Source of the DNA: Bradyrhizobium diazoefficiens USDA 110
GTDB lineage: Bacteria; Pseudomonadota; Alphaproteobacteria; Rhizobiales; Xanthobacteraceae
Direction of reading: 5' to 3'
Length of the DNA stretch: 64,000 bases
Assembly: GCF_000011365.1 (NCBI RefSeq)
Contig: NC_004463.1
Coordinates: 1,302,001 to 1,366,000, forward strand
A program made the position numbers and the translations under genes. The notes beneath the pieces were generated by a model that saw only the letters and a program-made list of their open reading frames with translations, had not been told where the DNA came from and did no database searches. Below are positions 7,830 through 16,829 of the stretch, piece after piece. Position 1 is the first letter of the stretch, and each line of letters begins with the position of its first letter.

Positions 7830-10670
7830 CTACAGTGTGGCCAGGAGTGCGCTGGCCGCCCTGATATCCACCGTCTCGGAACCTTCGACGAAGCCTTCGA
7901 GCGCCGCCTGGAGCAATAGCTTTGCGTTCTCGCGGCCGTGCCGTTCGGCAAGCAGCTGCACAAGATCAATCGCCGCTCGCAGCTCCCAGGCTTTCGCAGC
8001 CTTGCCCCGGCTGAGCTCCAGCGACTGCATGAGGCAGGTCTCCGCTTCCCCGGTTTTCGGCTCCGGGAGCGACAGCAACACCTTGGCCCTCATGCGCAGC
8101 AATTCGGGCATATAGAGATGATCGCCGCCTTGCTCGACGAGGCGGATTGCGTCGTCGATCAGGCGCGCACTTTGCGCGACCTGCCCGAGCGCCAGAAGGC
8201 CATGAACCAGTGCGATGTTGAATGTCGTGGTAAGCAGCTCGTAACCGGCATCGTGAAGCTCGCGCAAGCAGGCCCGTATCGTCTCGACACCGCCGGCGGC
8301 ATCGCCGCGCCGGATCGCCAGTTCGCCTTTGACGCCGCGGCCGACCGAGAGATAAGGGCCCATCGAACGCGAGGTGGCATGCGCGATGAAGTGGTCGATG
8401 CTCTCTTCCGCATCGTCGAGCTCGCCGCTCCAGAGATCGATCGAGACCAGCCATATCAGCGCGATGCAGAGCGTGATCGGATGGTCCATCTGGGCGGCTT
8501 CGGTGACCGTCTGTCGCGCAAGCTGCCGCGCATCCCCGGGCCGGCCCTGCAGCCAAAGCTCTCGCGCGAGCGAGATGCCGGCCCGGTTGCGGTGATCGAA
8601 GCCATGGACCGTGCTGGTCCGTTCGGTACCCGGACCCTGCCAGGCAGCCTCCAGCATGTTCAGTGCGTCGCGGTGCTCGCCGGCCAGATGCAGCGAGACA
8701 CCCAGGAGCGAATGGGCCAGTCCGAGGGACGCGGCATCGCCCAGCGTTTCGGCGACTGTGAGGCTCTGCCGTGCGTAACCAAGCGCGGCATCGAACTGCC
8801 CCATCCGCTCGTGGAAGATGTGCATGCGGCCGAGCAGCTGAAGCTGGTTCGGCGCGTCGCCGCGCGCCTCCGCGATCGCAAGGCTTCTGCTCAATGCGCC
8901 GCGCGCCGCTTCGCTGCCGCCGCGCGTGAACATCAGGGTCAGTCCCAGGGCGGCCTGGATGTGCATTTCCTCGGCGCCGCCGCGCGTGGACGGATCGATC
9001 GCAAGCAGCGCCCGTTCCGACCAGCGCCGGCATTCGATCAGCAGTGACATTGCGAGAAAGATGGGAGCTGCCGCAGCGGCGAGCGCAATGCCGATGCATG
9101 CATCGCCGTTCGCGCCAAAACACCAGTCCAGCGCGGCGCGCACGTTGTGGAGCGCGGAGAAGTGGACTGCGCGTTCGTCGGCGCTCGGCACCGTTGCCCA
9201 TGTCGTGCCGGCCTGTTCCAGCCATCGCCGGTAGTAGGTCGCGTGGCGGGCGGCGAGCGCCGCGTCGTCAGGCTCGATTTCGAGCAGATAGGCGCGCGTC
9301 GTGTCGAGCAGCCGGTAGCGCATCATGGCGCCGATCGGTCGCGGAGCGACCATCGACTTGGCGACGAGGCTGTCGATGGCGTCGAACAGGCGGGCGCGGT
9401 CGACACGGTCGTCCGGCACGACCTCGAGCGCCGCGTCGATGGTGAAATGGCCGGCGAAGACCGCGAGCCTGCGCAGCACGAGGCGCTCGGTGCCGGACAG
9501 CAGCCCGTAGCTCCAGTCCAGCGTCGCCTGCAATGTCTTCTGCCGCGGCGGCGCGGTGCGCTGCCCCTGCCACAGCAGATTGAGGCGTTCGTCGAGCAGC
9601 GCCGCCGTCTGCTCCAGGCCGTAGGCTTCGACCCGGCCGGCAGCGAGCTCGATCGCCAGGGCCATGCCGTCGAGCCTGCGGCAGATGCCCGCGACGATCG
9701 CTGCATTGCCATCGTCGAGCGCGATCTGCGCGCCGCCGGCGGTCGCCCGTTCGAGGAACAGCTGAAGCGCGGGATAGGTCTGTGCGACGGCCGCCGTCAG
9801 TCCGGCATCGTCAGGCGGAACGGCAAGCGGCGCCAATCGATAGACCTGCTCGCCCTCGACGCGCAGGGCTTCGCGGCTCGTGGCCAGGATATGGACATGC
9901 GGCGCGGCGTGGAAGATCTCCGCCGCCAGCGGCGCTGCGGCGGCGATGACGTGCTCGCAATTGTCGAGGATCAGCAGCATCCTCTTGTCCCGGAGATGCG
10001 CGAGCAGCGCGGGCAGCGGGTCGTCAGTCTGGGCTGGCAGACCCAGCATCAGCAGGATCGAGGTGATCACGAGATCGGGATCGCTGAGCGCAGCAAGATC
10101 AACAAAGTGCGCGGCGTCGGCGAAGGTCTCGAGCAGGTCGTGAGCGACCGCCACCGCAACGGCGGTCTTGCCGACGCCGCCCGGGCCGACGATCGTGACG
10201 AAATGCGAGGTAATGAGCTTGTCCGAGATGGCCGCGACCACTTCGTCGCGTCCGACCATCCGCTGCAGCCGGTTCGGCAGTTTCACGGGCGGCAGTTCCA
10301 TCCGCGGCGCGGGGCGCCGCTCTGCCGGAACATCCGTTTGCGAGATCGGCGCCACGAAGCAATAGCCGCGGCCGGAGAGCGTGGTGATGTAGCGGGCGCC
10401 GTCCTTGCCGTCGCCGAGGACCTTGCGAAGCGCTGCGACATGAAAGCGCAGATTGGCCTCCTCGACGGCCATGCCGGGCCACACCAGCGCCATCAGGTCC
10501 CACTTGCTGACGACCTCGTTCGGCCGCGACATCAGCGCGATCAGCGTGTCGAAGGCTTTCGTGCCGAGCGGCAGGGCGACGCCGTCGCGCGTCACGAGCC
10601 TTTCATGCGGTATCACGGTGAATGGCCCGAACGACAGGGGTCCTGCCGTAGGCGCAGCCGGCTCAGTCAT
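7830..10670 (-). CDS. Winged-helix / NB-ARC ATPase / TPR regulatory protein
   Basis: This 946-residue protein has an OmpR/CadC-type winged helix at about residues 10-105 (ending ITTLSGRGYCFVAPI). It continues with an NB-ARC-like ATPase with Walker A GPGGVGKTAV and Walker B MLLILDNCEHV, then a long alpha-helical TPR-type sensor region to the C-terminus. Such STAND-type regulators switch by nucleotide exchange when the helical part senses a ligand or partner. The ATG at 10670 is preferred over a longer frame. It is divergent from the ohr operon and ends 5 bases from the convergent response regulator. Target and signal are unknown. Confidence 0.88.
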   Translation of the reverse strand: MTEPAAPTAGPLSFGPFTVIPHERLVTRDGVALPLGTKAFDTLIALMSRPNEVVSKWDLMALVWPGMAVEEANLRFHVAALRKVLGDGKDGARYITTLSGRGYCFVAPISQTDVPAERRPAPRMELPPVKLPNRLQRMVGRDEVVAAISDKLITSHFVTIVGPGGVGKTAVAVAVAHDLLETFADAAHFVDLAALSDPDLVITSILLMLGLPAQTDDPLPALLAHLRDKRMLLILDNCEHVIAAAAPLAAEIFHAAPHVHILATSREALRVEGEQVYRLAPLAVPPDDAGLTAAVAQTYPALQLFLERATAGGAQIALDDGNAAIVAGICRRLDGMALAIELAAGRVEAYGLEQTAALLDERLNLLWQGQRTAPPRQKTLQATLDWSYGLLSGTERLVLRRLAVFAGHFTIDAALEVVPDDRVDRARLFDAIDSLVAKSMVAPRPIGAMMRYRLLDTTRAYLLEIEPDDAALAARHATYYRRWLEQAGTTWATVPSADERAVHFSALHNVRAALDWCFGANGDACIGIALAAAAAPIFLAMSLLIECRRWSERALLAIDPSTRGGAEEMHIQAALGLTLMFTRGGSEAARGALSRSLAIAEARGDAPNQLQLLGRMHIFHERMGQFDAALGYARQSLTVAETLGDAASLGLAHSLLGVSLHLAGEHRDALNMLEAAWQGPGTERTSTVHGFDHRNRAGISLARELWLQGRPGDARQLARQTVTEAAQMDHPITLCIALIWLVSIDLWSGELDDAEESIDHFIAHATSRSMGPYLSVGRGVKGELAIRRGDAAGGVETIRACLRELHDAGYELLTTTFNIALVHGLLALGQVAQSARLIDDAIRLVEQGGDHLYMPELLRMRAKVLLSLPEPKTGEAETCLMQSLELSRGKAAKAWELRAAIDLVQLLAERHGRENAKLLLQAALEGFVEGSETVDIRAASALLATL

Positions 10671-10788
10671 GGCGAGATCTTGGTCCTTGCGAATGGACCG
10701 GATAGCCAGATGATTGCGATCCGGCAAGGCCGCTCCCGCATCGGCGTCAGACCGCGCATGCAGGCCTCATGAGGCACGCAGGCGGAGA

Positions 10789-10808
10789 TCTCACAATTTC
10801 TCACAAGT
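10789..10808. promoter_or_regulatory. Tandem 10-base direct repeat upstream of ohr
   Basis: TCTCACAATT (10789-10798) is followed directly by TCTCACAAGT (10799-10808). One-helical-turn direct repeats are the usual target form for OmpR-type winged helices, and such a regulator is encoded divergently at 7830-10670. A GCCTCATGAGGC palindrome lies just upstream at about 10764-10775. The link is inference. Confidence 0.45.
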
Positions 10809-10869
10809 CCAAACGGGTGTCCTGCGACAGCCGCTGCTAGTCAGTTGCGCGACGGCAAGGAGACCTTTC

Positions 10870-11289
10870 ATGACGCAAGCGGCGAAACTGCTCTACACGG
10901 CCCGAACCCACACCGGCGGTGGGCGGCAGGACGGCATGTCCCGCAGTTCGGACGGCCGCCTCGATGTGCGGCTCTCTCCGCCGGGCGGCGCCGGCATCGG
11001 CACCAACCCCGAACAGTTGTTCGCGGCCGGCTGGTCGGCCTGCTTCGAAGGCGCCATGGAGATCGCGGCGCGCAAGCGGAAGATCACGCTTCCCAGGAAA
11101 TGCGCAATCGATGCGGAGATCGACCTCCTTCTCGATGAGGGCGCTTACTCCCTCCGGGCGCGCCTCAATGTCAGCCTGCCGGGCCTCGATCGCGAGGTCG
11201 CACGCGACATCGTCGATGAGGCACACCAGACCTGCCCCTATTCCAAGGCCGTCCGCGGCAACATCGATGTCGCGGTCGCGCTGACCTGA
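10870..11289 (+). CDS. ohr: Ohr/OsmC-family organic hydroperoxide reductase
   Basis: The 139-residue product has the two redox cysteines of the Ohr branch: Cys58 in AGWSACFEGAM and Cys122 in HQTCPYSKAVRGN. It also has the conserved N-terminal Arg-containing loop and the LSPPGGAGIGTNPEQLFAAG block. Ohr reduces organic peroxides using lipoylated partners. The ATG at 10870 is preceded by AAGGAGACC, a strong ribosome site, so the longer frame is rejected. It is the first gene of a set with the hydrolase and the P460 protein. Confidence 0.92.
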   Translation: MTQAAKLLYTARTHTGGGRQDGMSRSSDGRLDVRLSPPGGAGIGTNPEQLFAAGWSACFEGAMEIAARKRKITLPRKCAIDAEIDLLLDEGAYSLRARLNVSLPGLDREVARDIVDEAHQTCPYSKAVRGNIDVAVALT

Positions 11290-11325
11290 CGAACCATCTC
11301 CGACCATCAACAAGGTAGCACCATC

Positions 11326-12354
11326 ATGAAGCAGCTCATCGACCAGCATCGCCGCAAGTTTTTTGGCGTCGCCGCCGGAACCGTTGCCGCCGGTCTTGGC
11401 GTAATCGAACTCGCCCGCGCTGAAACGGAAGCGCCGCGATCCCTCGCATCGAATGCGTCCTTTGGCACGATCAAGCAGATCGATGCCGGCGTCCTCAATG
11501 TCGGCTATGCCGAGGCTGGCCCGTCGAACGGTCCCGTCGCGATCCTGCTGCACGGCTGGCCCTACGACATTCATGCCTTCGTCGATGTCGCGCCGATCCT
11601 GGCAAAGGCCGGCTATCGCGTGATCATTCCTTATCTGCGCGGCTACGGCACGACGCACTTCCTCTCCAGCGAGACGCCGCGCAATGGCGAGCCGGCCGCA
11701 ATGGCCGTCGACATCATCGCGCTGATGGACAAGCTCGACATCAAGAAGGCGGTCGTCGCCGGCTTCGACTGGGGTGCGCGCACCGCCGACATCATCGCCG
11801 CGCTGTGGCCGGAGCGCTGCCGCGCGCTGGTGTCGGTCAGCGGCTATCTGATCTCCAGCCAGGCTGCCGGCAGCGCGCCGCTGCCGCCGTCGGCCGAGCT
11901 GCAATGGTGGTATCAGTTCTATTTCGCGACCGAGCGCGGCCGCGCCGGATACGAGAAGTACACGCACGATTTCGCAAAGCTGATCTGGAAGCTCGCCTCG
12001 CCGCAGTGGAAGTTCGACGACGCCACCTTCGACCGCAGCGCCGCGGCGCTCGACAACAAGGATCACGTCGCGATCACGATCCACAATTACCGCTGGCGGC
12101 TCGGGCTCGCCAAGGGCGAAGCGAAATACGAGGAGCTTGAAAAGAAGCTCGCGGCGGCCCCGCTGATCAGCGTGCCGACGATCACGATGGAAGGCGACGC
12201 CAACGGTGCGCCGCACCCCGACCCCAGCATCTATGCCAAGAAATTCTCCGGCCGGTACGACTATCGCCTGATCACCGGCGGCGTCGGCCACAATCTGCCG
12301 CAGGAGGCACCGCAGGCCTTTGCCAAGGCCGTCATCGATGCCGACGGCGCCTGA
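11326..12354 (+). CDS. Exported alpha/beta hydrolase, epoxide hydrolase-like
   Basis: This 342-residue protein begins with a twin-arginine-type leader (HRRKFFGVAAGTVAAGLGVIE; RR at residues 9-10), then an alpha/beta-hydrolase fold. HGWP (76-79) forms the oxyanion loop, Asp148 in AGFDWGA is the nucleophile, and His322 in GVGHNLP is the catalytic histidine. An Asp nucleophile points to the epoxide hydrolase or haloalkane dehalogenase branch, not a Ser esterase. It follows ohr by 36 bases, suggesting detoxification of lipid peroxide-derived epoxides in the periplasm, which is inference. Confidence 0.82.
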   Translation: MKQLIDQHRRKFFGVAAGTVAAGLGVIELARAETEAPRSLASNASFGTIKQIDAGVLNVGYAEAGPSNGPVAILLHGWPYDIHAFVDVAPILAKAGYRVIIPYLRGYGTTHFLSSETPRNGEPAAMAVDIIALMDKLDIKKAVVAGFDWGARTADIIAALWPERCRALVSVSGYLISSQAAGSAPLPPSAELQWWYQFYFATERGRAGYEKYTHDFAKLIWKLASPQWKFDDATFDRSAAALDNKDHVAITIHNYRWRLGLAKGEAKYEELEKKLAAAPLISVPTITMEGDANGAPHPDPSIYAKKFSGRYDYRLITGGVGHNLPQEAPQAFAKAVIDADGA

Positions 12355-12367
12355 GGATCCGCCAGCA

Positions 12368-12394
12368 CCTCGGTCCGGCCGGGCCGGACCGAGG
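12368..12394. terminator. Long hairpin between the hydrolase and P460 genes
   Basis: Perfect arms CCTCGGTCCGGCC (12368-12380) and GGCCGGACCGAGG (12382-12394) flank a single central base. No T-run follows, so it may attenuate or protect the transcript but not end it completely. Confidence 0.5.
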
Positions 12395-12426
12395 TTCATC
12401 CGTTGATCCCAGCTTGATGAAACGTC

Positions 12427-12981
12427 ATGACGCCAACTGAACCTGCAAAGAAAAGATTCTCCTTCCCCACGGTGATCGTGCTTGCCGCGCTTCTTCTGGT
12501 CGTTCTCCTGACCTGTGTGCCGTACCTCGTCTCGATCGCGCTCGCGGAGGGCCCCGCGACGGCAGATGCCTCGCCGATCTTCGGGGTCACGATTCCCGCG
12601 GGCTACAGGCAATGGGAGCTGGTCGCGCCGGCCGAAGAGGCCGCGCCGCTCGACGAGCTTCGCGCGGTCGTCGGCAACCAGGTGGCAGTCGACGCCTATC
12701 AAGCCGGAAAGCTTCCGTTCCCGGATGGCACCATTCTGGTCAAGCGCGCCTGGAAGCGGAAACAGTCACCGGAATTCGCATCCGCGACGATTCCCGGCGC
12801 TGCTACCACGATCCAGGTGATGGTCAAGGATCCCAGGAAATATGCCTCAACCGGCGGCTGGGGCTTTGGCCGCTTCGTCAACGGCAAGCCGGTCGACGAG
12901 GCCCAGCACCGCACCTGCTTCGCCTGCCACGAGGCTCGCGCCAAGAGCCGCGATTATGTCTTCACGCGGCTTGCGCCGTAA
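12427..12981 (+). CDS. Cytochrome P460-family c-type heme protein
   Basis: The 184-residue product has an N-terminal membrane anchor (about residues 13-40) and a C-terminal heme-attachment motif CFACH (Cys164, Cys167, His168) after the QWELVAP and TTIQVMVKDP blocks typical of P460-like proteins. Family members act in hydroxylamine and related redox chemistry or have unknown roles. It is 72 bases downstream of the hydrolase in the ohr group, so it probably functions in periplasmic redox stress. Its C-terminus is short (184 residues) but complete. Confidence 0.82.
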   Translation: MTPTEPAKKRFSFPTVIVLAALLLVVLLTCVPYLVSIALAEGPATADASPIFGVTIPAGYRQWELVAPAEEAAPLDELRAVVGNQVAVDAYQAGKLPFPDGTILVKRAWKRKQSPEFASATIPGAATTIQVMVKDPRKYASTGGWGFGRFVNGKPVDEAQHRTCFACHEARAKSRDYVFTRLAP

Positions 12982-13020
12982 GTTGCGACGGCGTGCCTGG
13001 CATTCGCCAACGGGCTTCTC

Positions 13021-16000
13021 TCACTCCGCCGCCACCATCTGCTGCGTGCGCCACTGGCCGAGCAGGGCGCGCAGCGAGGCCGGCTTCACCGGCTTGTTCA
13101 GCACCGCGATCTTCTCGTCGCGCGCCGCCAGCTGCACGGCGGGGCTGCGATCGGCGGTGATCAGGATCGCAGGAATGGCGTCGCCGAAGCGGCGGCGGAT
13201 GTCGCGGATCGCGGCGATGCCGTTGCCGCGATCGAGGTGATAGTCGACCAGCAGCCCGGTGACGCGCTTGCCCGCACCTTCGATCGCCGCGATCGCGCCT
13301 TCGGGATCGGCGACCGCGATCACCTCGGCGTCCCAGGCCTTCAACAGCGTGCGCATGCCGTCGAGGATCGCCGCATCGTTCTCGATGCAGACGATCAGCG
13401 CACCCGCGATCGGCGTACGCGCCAGCGGCGTCGCGCTGGTCACCGCGGCGGTGAGGGTGATCGCCTTCGCCGTCGGCACCGTCACCGAGAATACCGAGCC
13501 GCCGCTCGCATTGGCGTCGATGGCGATGCCGTGGTTGAGCACGCGCGCCAGCCGTTCGACGATCGACAGGCCAAGGCCGAGGCCGCGTGCGATCCGCGCG
13601 CCCTGCTCGAGGCGGTGGAACTCCTTGAAGATCTCGCCGCGCTTGACCGTGGGGATGCCGACGCCGGTGTCGTAGACGCAGATCTTGAGCGAGGCGCCGC
13701 GGCGGCGGCAGCCGACCAGCACGCGGCCGCGCGGGGTGTATTTGATCGCGTTGGAGATCAGGTTCTGGAGCAGGCGCCGCAGCAGGAGCCGGTCCGACTC
13801 GACCGGCAGCGAGCAGGGCACGAAGGTGAGATCGAGGCCCTTGGCGCGCGCGATCGGTGCGAACTCGATCTCCAGCGAGCGCATCAGATCGGCCATCTTG
13901 AAGCTCGAGATCGAGGTCGCCATCGCGCCGGCGTCGAGCCTGGAGATGTCGAGCAGCGCGCCGAGGATCTCCTCGATGGCTTGCAGGGATTCGTCGATGT
14001 TCTCGACCAGCCGGGTTTCCTCGCCGCTGTGCTGGCGTTCGACCAGGCTGGTGACGTAGAGCCGCGCCGCGTTGAGCGGCTGGAGAATGTCGTGACTGGC
14101 GGCGGCGAGGAAGCGTGTCTTGGAGATGCTGGCGTCTTCCGCCGTGCTCTTGGCCAGCGCCAGCTCGGAGTTCAGCCGGGTCAGCTCTTCCGTGCGGTCG
14201 CGTACGCGCTTTTCCAGCGTCGCGTTGGCGCGCTCCAGCGCTTCCGCGGCCTCGAATGTGGGCGTGACGTCGGTGAAGGTGATGACGAAGCCGCTGCCGG
14301 GCATGCGGTTGGTGAGCACCTCGATCACCATATGGCGGTCCGGCAGGCGCTCGAGATAGGGCTCGCTGTCGATGGTATAGGCGGCAAGCCGCCGCTCCAG
14401 CATGGCCTCGCGCTCGATCGGGTCGGCCGGATTGCTCACGTCCATGAATTCCAGGATTTCGCGAAGCGGCGTGCCGAACTGGATGAAATGCGGGGGAACG
14501 TTGAGGAGATCGCCGAACTGCCGGTTGGAGCAGATCAGCTGCAGGTCGGCGTCGAACACTGCGATGCCCTGGCGCACATGGTTGAGCGCGGTCTGCAGGA
14601 TCTCGCGGTTGAAATGCAGCGCCGCATGGGAATCGTCGAGCAGCTTCAGCGCGGCTTTGGCGGAGACCGTCCGCTTGCGCAGCAGCAGCGACATCACGAG
14701 GCGCGAGGAAGCAGCTCCGATCGAGGAGGCGATCAGGTGCTCGGCGTGCTGGAGCAGCTCGAAATCGGCGGGCGCCGCCGGCTCGAGCCGCACATTGCGA
14801 CGGGCCGAGAAGGCCTCGAACGAATGCCGGGCGCGGTCGGGCCCGAGATATTGCGCGACCGTGGTCTGGATGTCCTGCACGGTGACGGTGGTGCGCCAGC
14901 GGCGGAAATTCGGGGAGATCGGCGCGAGCGTGTTGGGCACGAACAGATCGGCCTGCACCAGCTCGATGGACGAAGGCCGCCGTGCCAACGACAGCAGCAC
15001 ATAGGTGAGGATGTTGAGCGACAGCGACCAGATGACGCCATGCATCAGCGGCGGCAGGTCGGCGCCGAACAGCGCCTGCGGCCGCAGCACCTCGATCCCG
15101 AACGGGCCGTGCTGGAGCAGCAGGATGCCTGCGGTCGAGGAATCCATGAAGCTCGGAATGAACAGCGTGTAGAGCCACACCGCGAAGCCGACCAGCATGC
15201 CGCCGATCGCGCCGCGCGCGGTCGCCCGCCGCCACAGCAGCCCACCGAAGAAGCTCGGCGCGAGCTGGGCGATGGCGGCAAAGGACAAGAGGCCGATCGC
15301 TGCGAGCTGGGTATTGCCGAGCGCGCGGTAGTAGAAATAGGCCATCACCATGATGGCGAAGATCGCGAGCCGCCGCGAGCGCAGCAGGAAGTCGCTGAAA
15401 TCGGCGCCGCCGGTGCGCCCCTCCGGCCGCCGTTGCAGCACCAGCGGCACCACGAGGTCGTTGGAGACCATGATGGAAAGCGCGACGCATTCGACGATCA
15501 CCATCGCGGTCGCCGCTGACAGGCCGCCGACGAAGATGGCGACGCTGAGCAGATCCGCGCCGCCCGCCATCGGCAGCGCCAGCACGTACATATCAGGATC
15601 GGCCGTGCCGAACGGAAAGCTGACGAGGCCGGCGATCGCGATCGGGATCACGAACAGATTGATGGCGACGAGATAGAGCGGGAACAGCCAGCGCGCGCGG
15701 CCGACCTCGGCATCGGAGGAATTCTCCACCACGCTGACATGGAACTGGCGCGGCAGCAGCATGACCGCGCACAGCGACAGCAGCGTCATGGTCAGGAAGT
15801 TGCCGATCGACGGCGAGTAGTTGATGGCGCGCACCGCCTCCGGCGTCTTCATCGCGCGCTCGATCAATTCATGCGGCGAGAACATCCAGAATGTGACGAA
15901 GATGCCGGCGGCGAGAAAGGCGACCAGCTTGACGATGGATTCGGTCGCGACCGCCAGCATCAGGCCGTGCTGGTGCTCGGTGGCGTCGGTCTGCCGCGTG

Positions 16001-16530
16001 CCGAACAGCACGGCGAAGGCCGCCATCGCCAGCGTCACCATCAACGCCATGTCGCCAAGGATCGGGATGTGGGAGAAGGCCTGATCCTCGCTCAGGATCG
16101 TCTCCAGCGAGGAGGCGACCGCCTTGAGCTGGAGCGCGATGTAGGGCACCGAGCCGATGATGGCGATCAGCGCCACGGTCGCCGCCACCGCCTGGCTCTT
16201 GCCGTAGCGGGCGCCGATGAAGTCGGCGATCGAGGTGATGTTGTGGGCCTTGGCGAGCTGGATCACGCGGCGCAGCACGCCGGCACCGAGGCCGATCATC
16301 AGGATCGGGCCGACATAGATGGCGAGGAAGTCGGTCGAGGTGCGGGTGGCGAAGCCAACCGAGCCGAAGAAGGTCCAGGAGGTGCAGTAGATCGCCAGCG
16401 ACAGCGGATAGATCAGGCCGGAGGCGCGGCCTGGCCCGGCCGGCGAGCGGCGGTCGCCGTGGCTCGCCACCAGGAACAGGAAGCCGATATAGCCAAAGGC
16501 GGCGGCAATCACGCCCCAGTCGTGCAGCAT
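13021..16530 (-). CDS. Hybrid sensor histidine kinase with sodium/solute-symporter domain
   Basis: This 1169-residue protein has an N-terminal SSSF/PutP-like symporter domain with about 12-13 membrane helices (residues 1-500). A PAS region (about 660-760), a HisKA domain with His813 in AAASHDILQPLN and an HATPase domain (NAIKYT, DTGVGIP, GLGLGLSI) follow. A receiver ends the protein, with Asp1096 in LLVDYHLD and Lys1146 in LNKPVKP. The architecture resembles CbrA/ErcS-type kinases that couple substrate transport or sensing to phosphorelay. The ligand is unknown and no cognate regulator is adjacent. Confidence 0.93.
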   Translation of the reverse strand: MLHDWGVIAAAFGYIGFLFLVASHGDRRSPAGPGRASGLIYPLSLAIYCTSWTFFGSVGFATRTSTDFLAIYVGPILMIGLGAGVLRRVIQLAKAHNITSIADFIGARYGKSQAVAATVALIAIIGSVPYIALQLKAVASSLETILSEDQAFSHIPILGDMALMVTLAMAAFAVLFGTRQTDATEHQHGLMLAVATESIVKLVAFLAAGIFVTFWMFSPHELIERAMKTPEAVRAINYSPSIGNFLTMTLLSLCAVMLLPRQFHVSVVENSSDAEVGRARWLFPLYLVAINLFVIPIAIAGLVSFPFGTADPDMYVLALPMAGGADLLSVAIFVGGLSAATAMVIVECVALSIMVSNDLVVPLVLQRRPEGRTGGADFSDFLLRSRRLAIFAIMVMAYFYYRALGNTQLAAIGLLSFAAIAQLAPSFFGGLLWRRATARGAIGGMLVGFAVWLYTLFIPSFMDSSTAGILLLQHGPFGIEVLRPQALFGADLPPLMHGVIWSLSLNILTYVLLSLARRPSSIELVQADLFVPNTLAPISPNFRRWRTTVTVQDIQTTVAQYLGPDRARHSFEAFSARRNVRLEPAAPADFELLQHAEHLIASSIGAASSRLVMSLLLRKRTVSAKAALKLLDDSHAALHFNREILQTALNHVRQGIAVFDADLQLICSNRQFGDLLNVPPHFIQFGTPLREILEFMDVSNPADPIEREAMLERRLAAYTIDSEPYLERLPDRHMVIEVLTNRMPGSGFVITFTDVTPTFEAAEALERANATLEKRVRDRTEELTRLNSELALAKSTAEDASISKTRFLAAASHDILQPLNAARLYVTSLVERQHSGEETRLVENIDESLQAIEEILGALLDISRLDAGAMATSISSFKMADLMRSLEIEFAPIARAKGLDLTFVPCSLPVESDRLLLRRLLQNLISNAIKYTPRGRVLVGCRRRGASLKICVYDTGVGIPTVKRGEIFKEFHRLEQGARIARGLGLGLSIVERLARVLNHGIAIDANASGGSVFSVTVPTAKAITLTAAVTSATPLARTPIAGALIVCIENDAAILDGMRTLLKAWDAEVIAVADPEGAIAAIEGAGKRVTGLLVDYHLDRGNGIAAIRDIRRRFGDAIPAILITADRSPAVQLAARDEKIAVLNKPVKPASLRALLGQWRTQQMVAAE

Positions 16531-16675
16531 GGCGAGCGTGCTTCTCCCTGGGCGCGACGGCGCCCGGTCTCATTTTCCCTGCAAATCTAGCGCGTTGGAC
16601 GAGGCGAGGCGACAGCGAAATGCCCGGAAGGGGCGGGAACTGGCGTCGTCGTTAAGCCGTAGGGCGAGCTGCCTG

Positions 16676-16826
16676 CTCTCCCTCGCCCCGCTTGCGGGGA
16701 GAGGGTGGGGTGAGGGGGGCTCTCCGCGGGGACGGTGGCAGCTGGACTCGCGGAGACTCCCCCTCACCCGGATCGCATCTGGCGATGCGATCCGGCCTCT
16801 CCCGCAAGCGGGGAGAGGCGAAGAAA
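16676..16826. repeat. Dispersed repeat (GCTTGCGGGGAGAGG family)
   Basis: Two inverted copies of a CCCGCTTGCGGGGAGAGG-like hairpin face each other and enclose an inner ATCGCATCTGGCGATGCGAT hairpin (about 16774-16793). Closely related elements lie at 28819-28952 and 49917-50062. A degenerate fragment is at 18786-18815, and a related form is at 45121-45182. The rest of 16531-16829 holds no gene. Confidence 0.65.
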
Positions 16827-16829
16827 AAC

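Noticed and set aside
13237..15519. 760-residue plus-strand frame inside the hybrid kinase
   Set aside because: It lies antisense to clear kinase and receiver motifs and shows no motif of its own.
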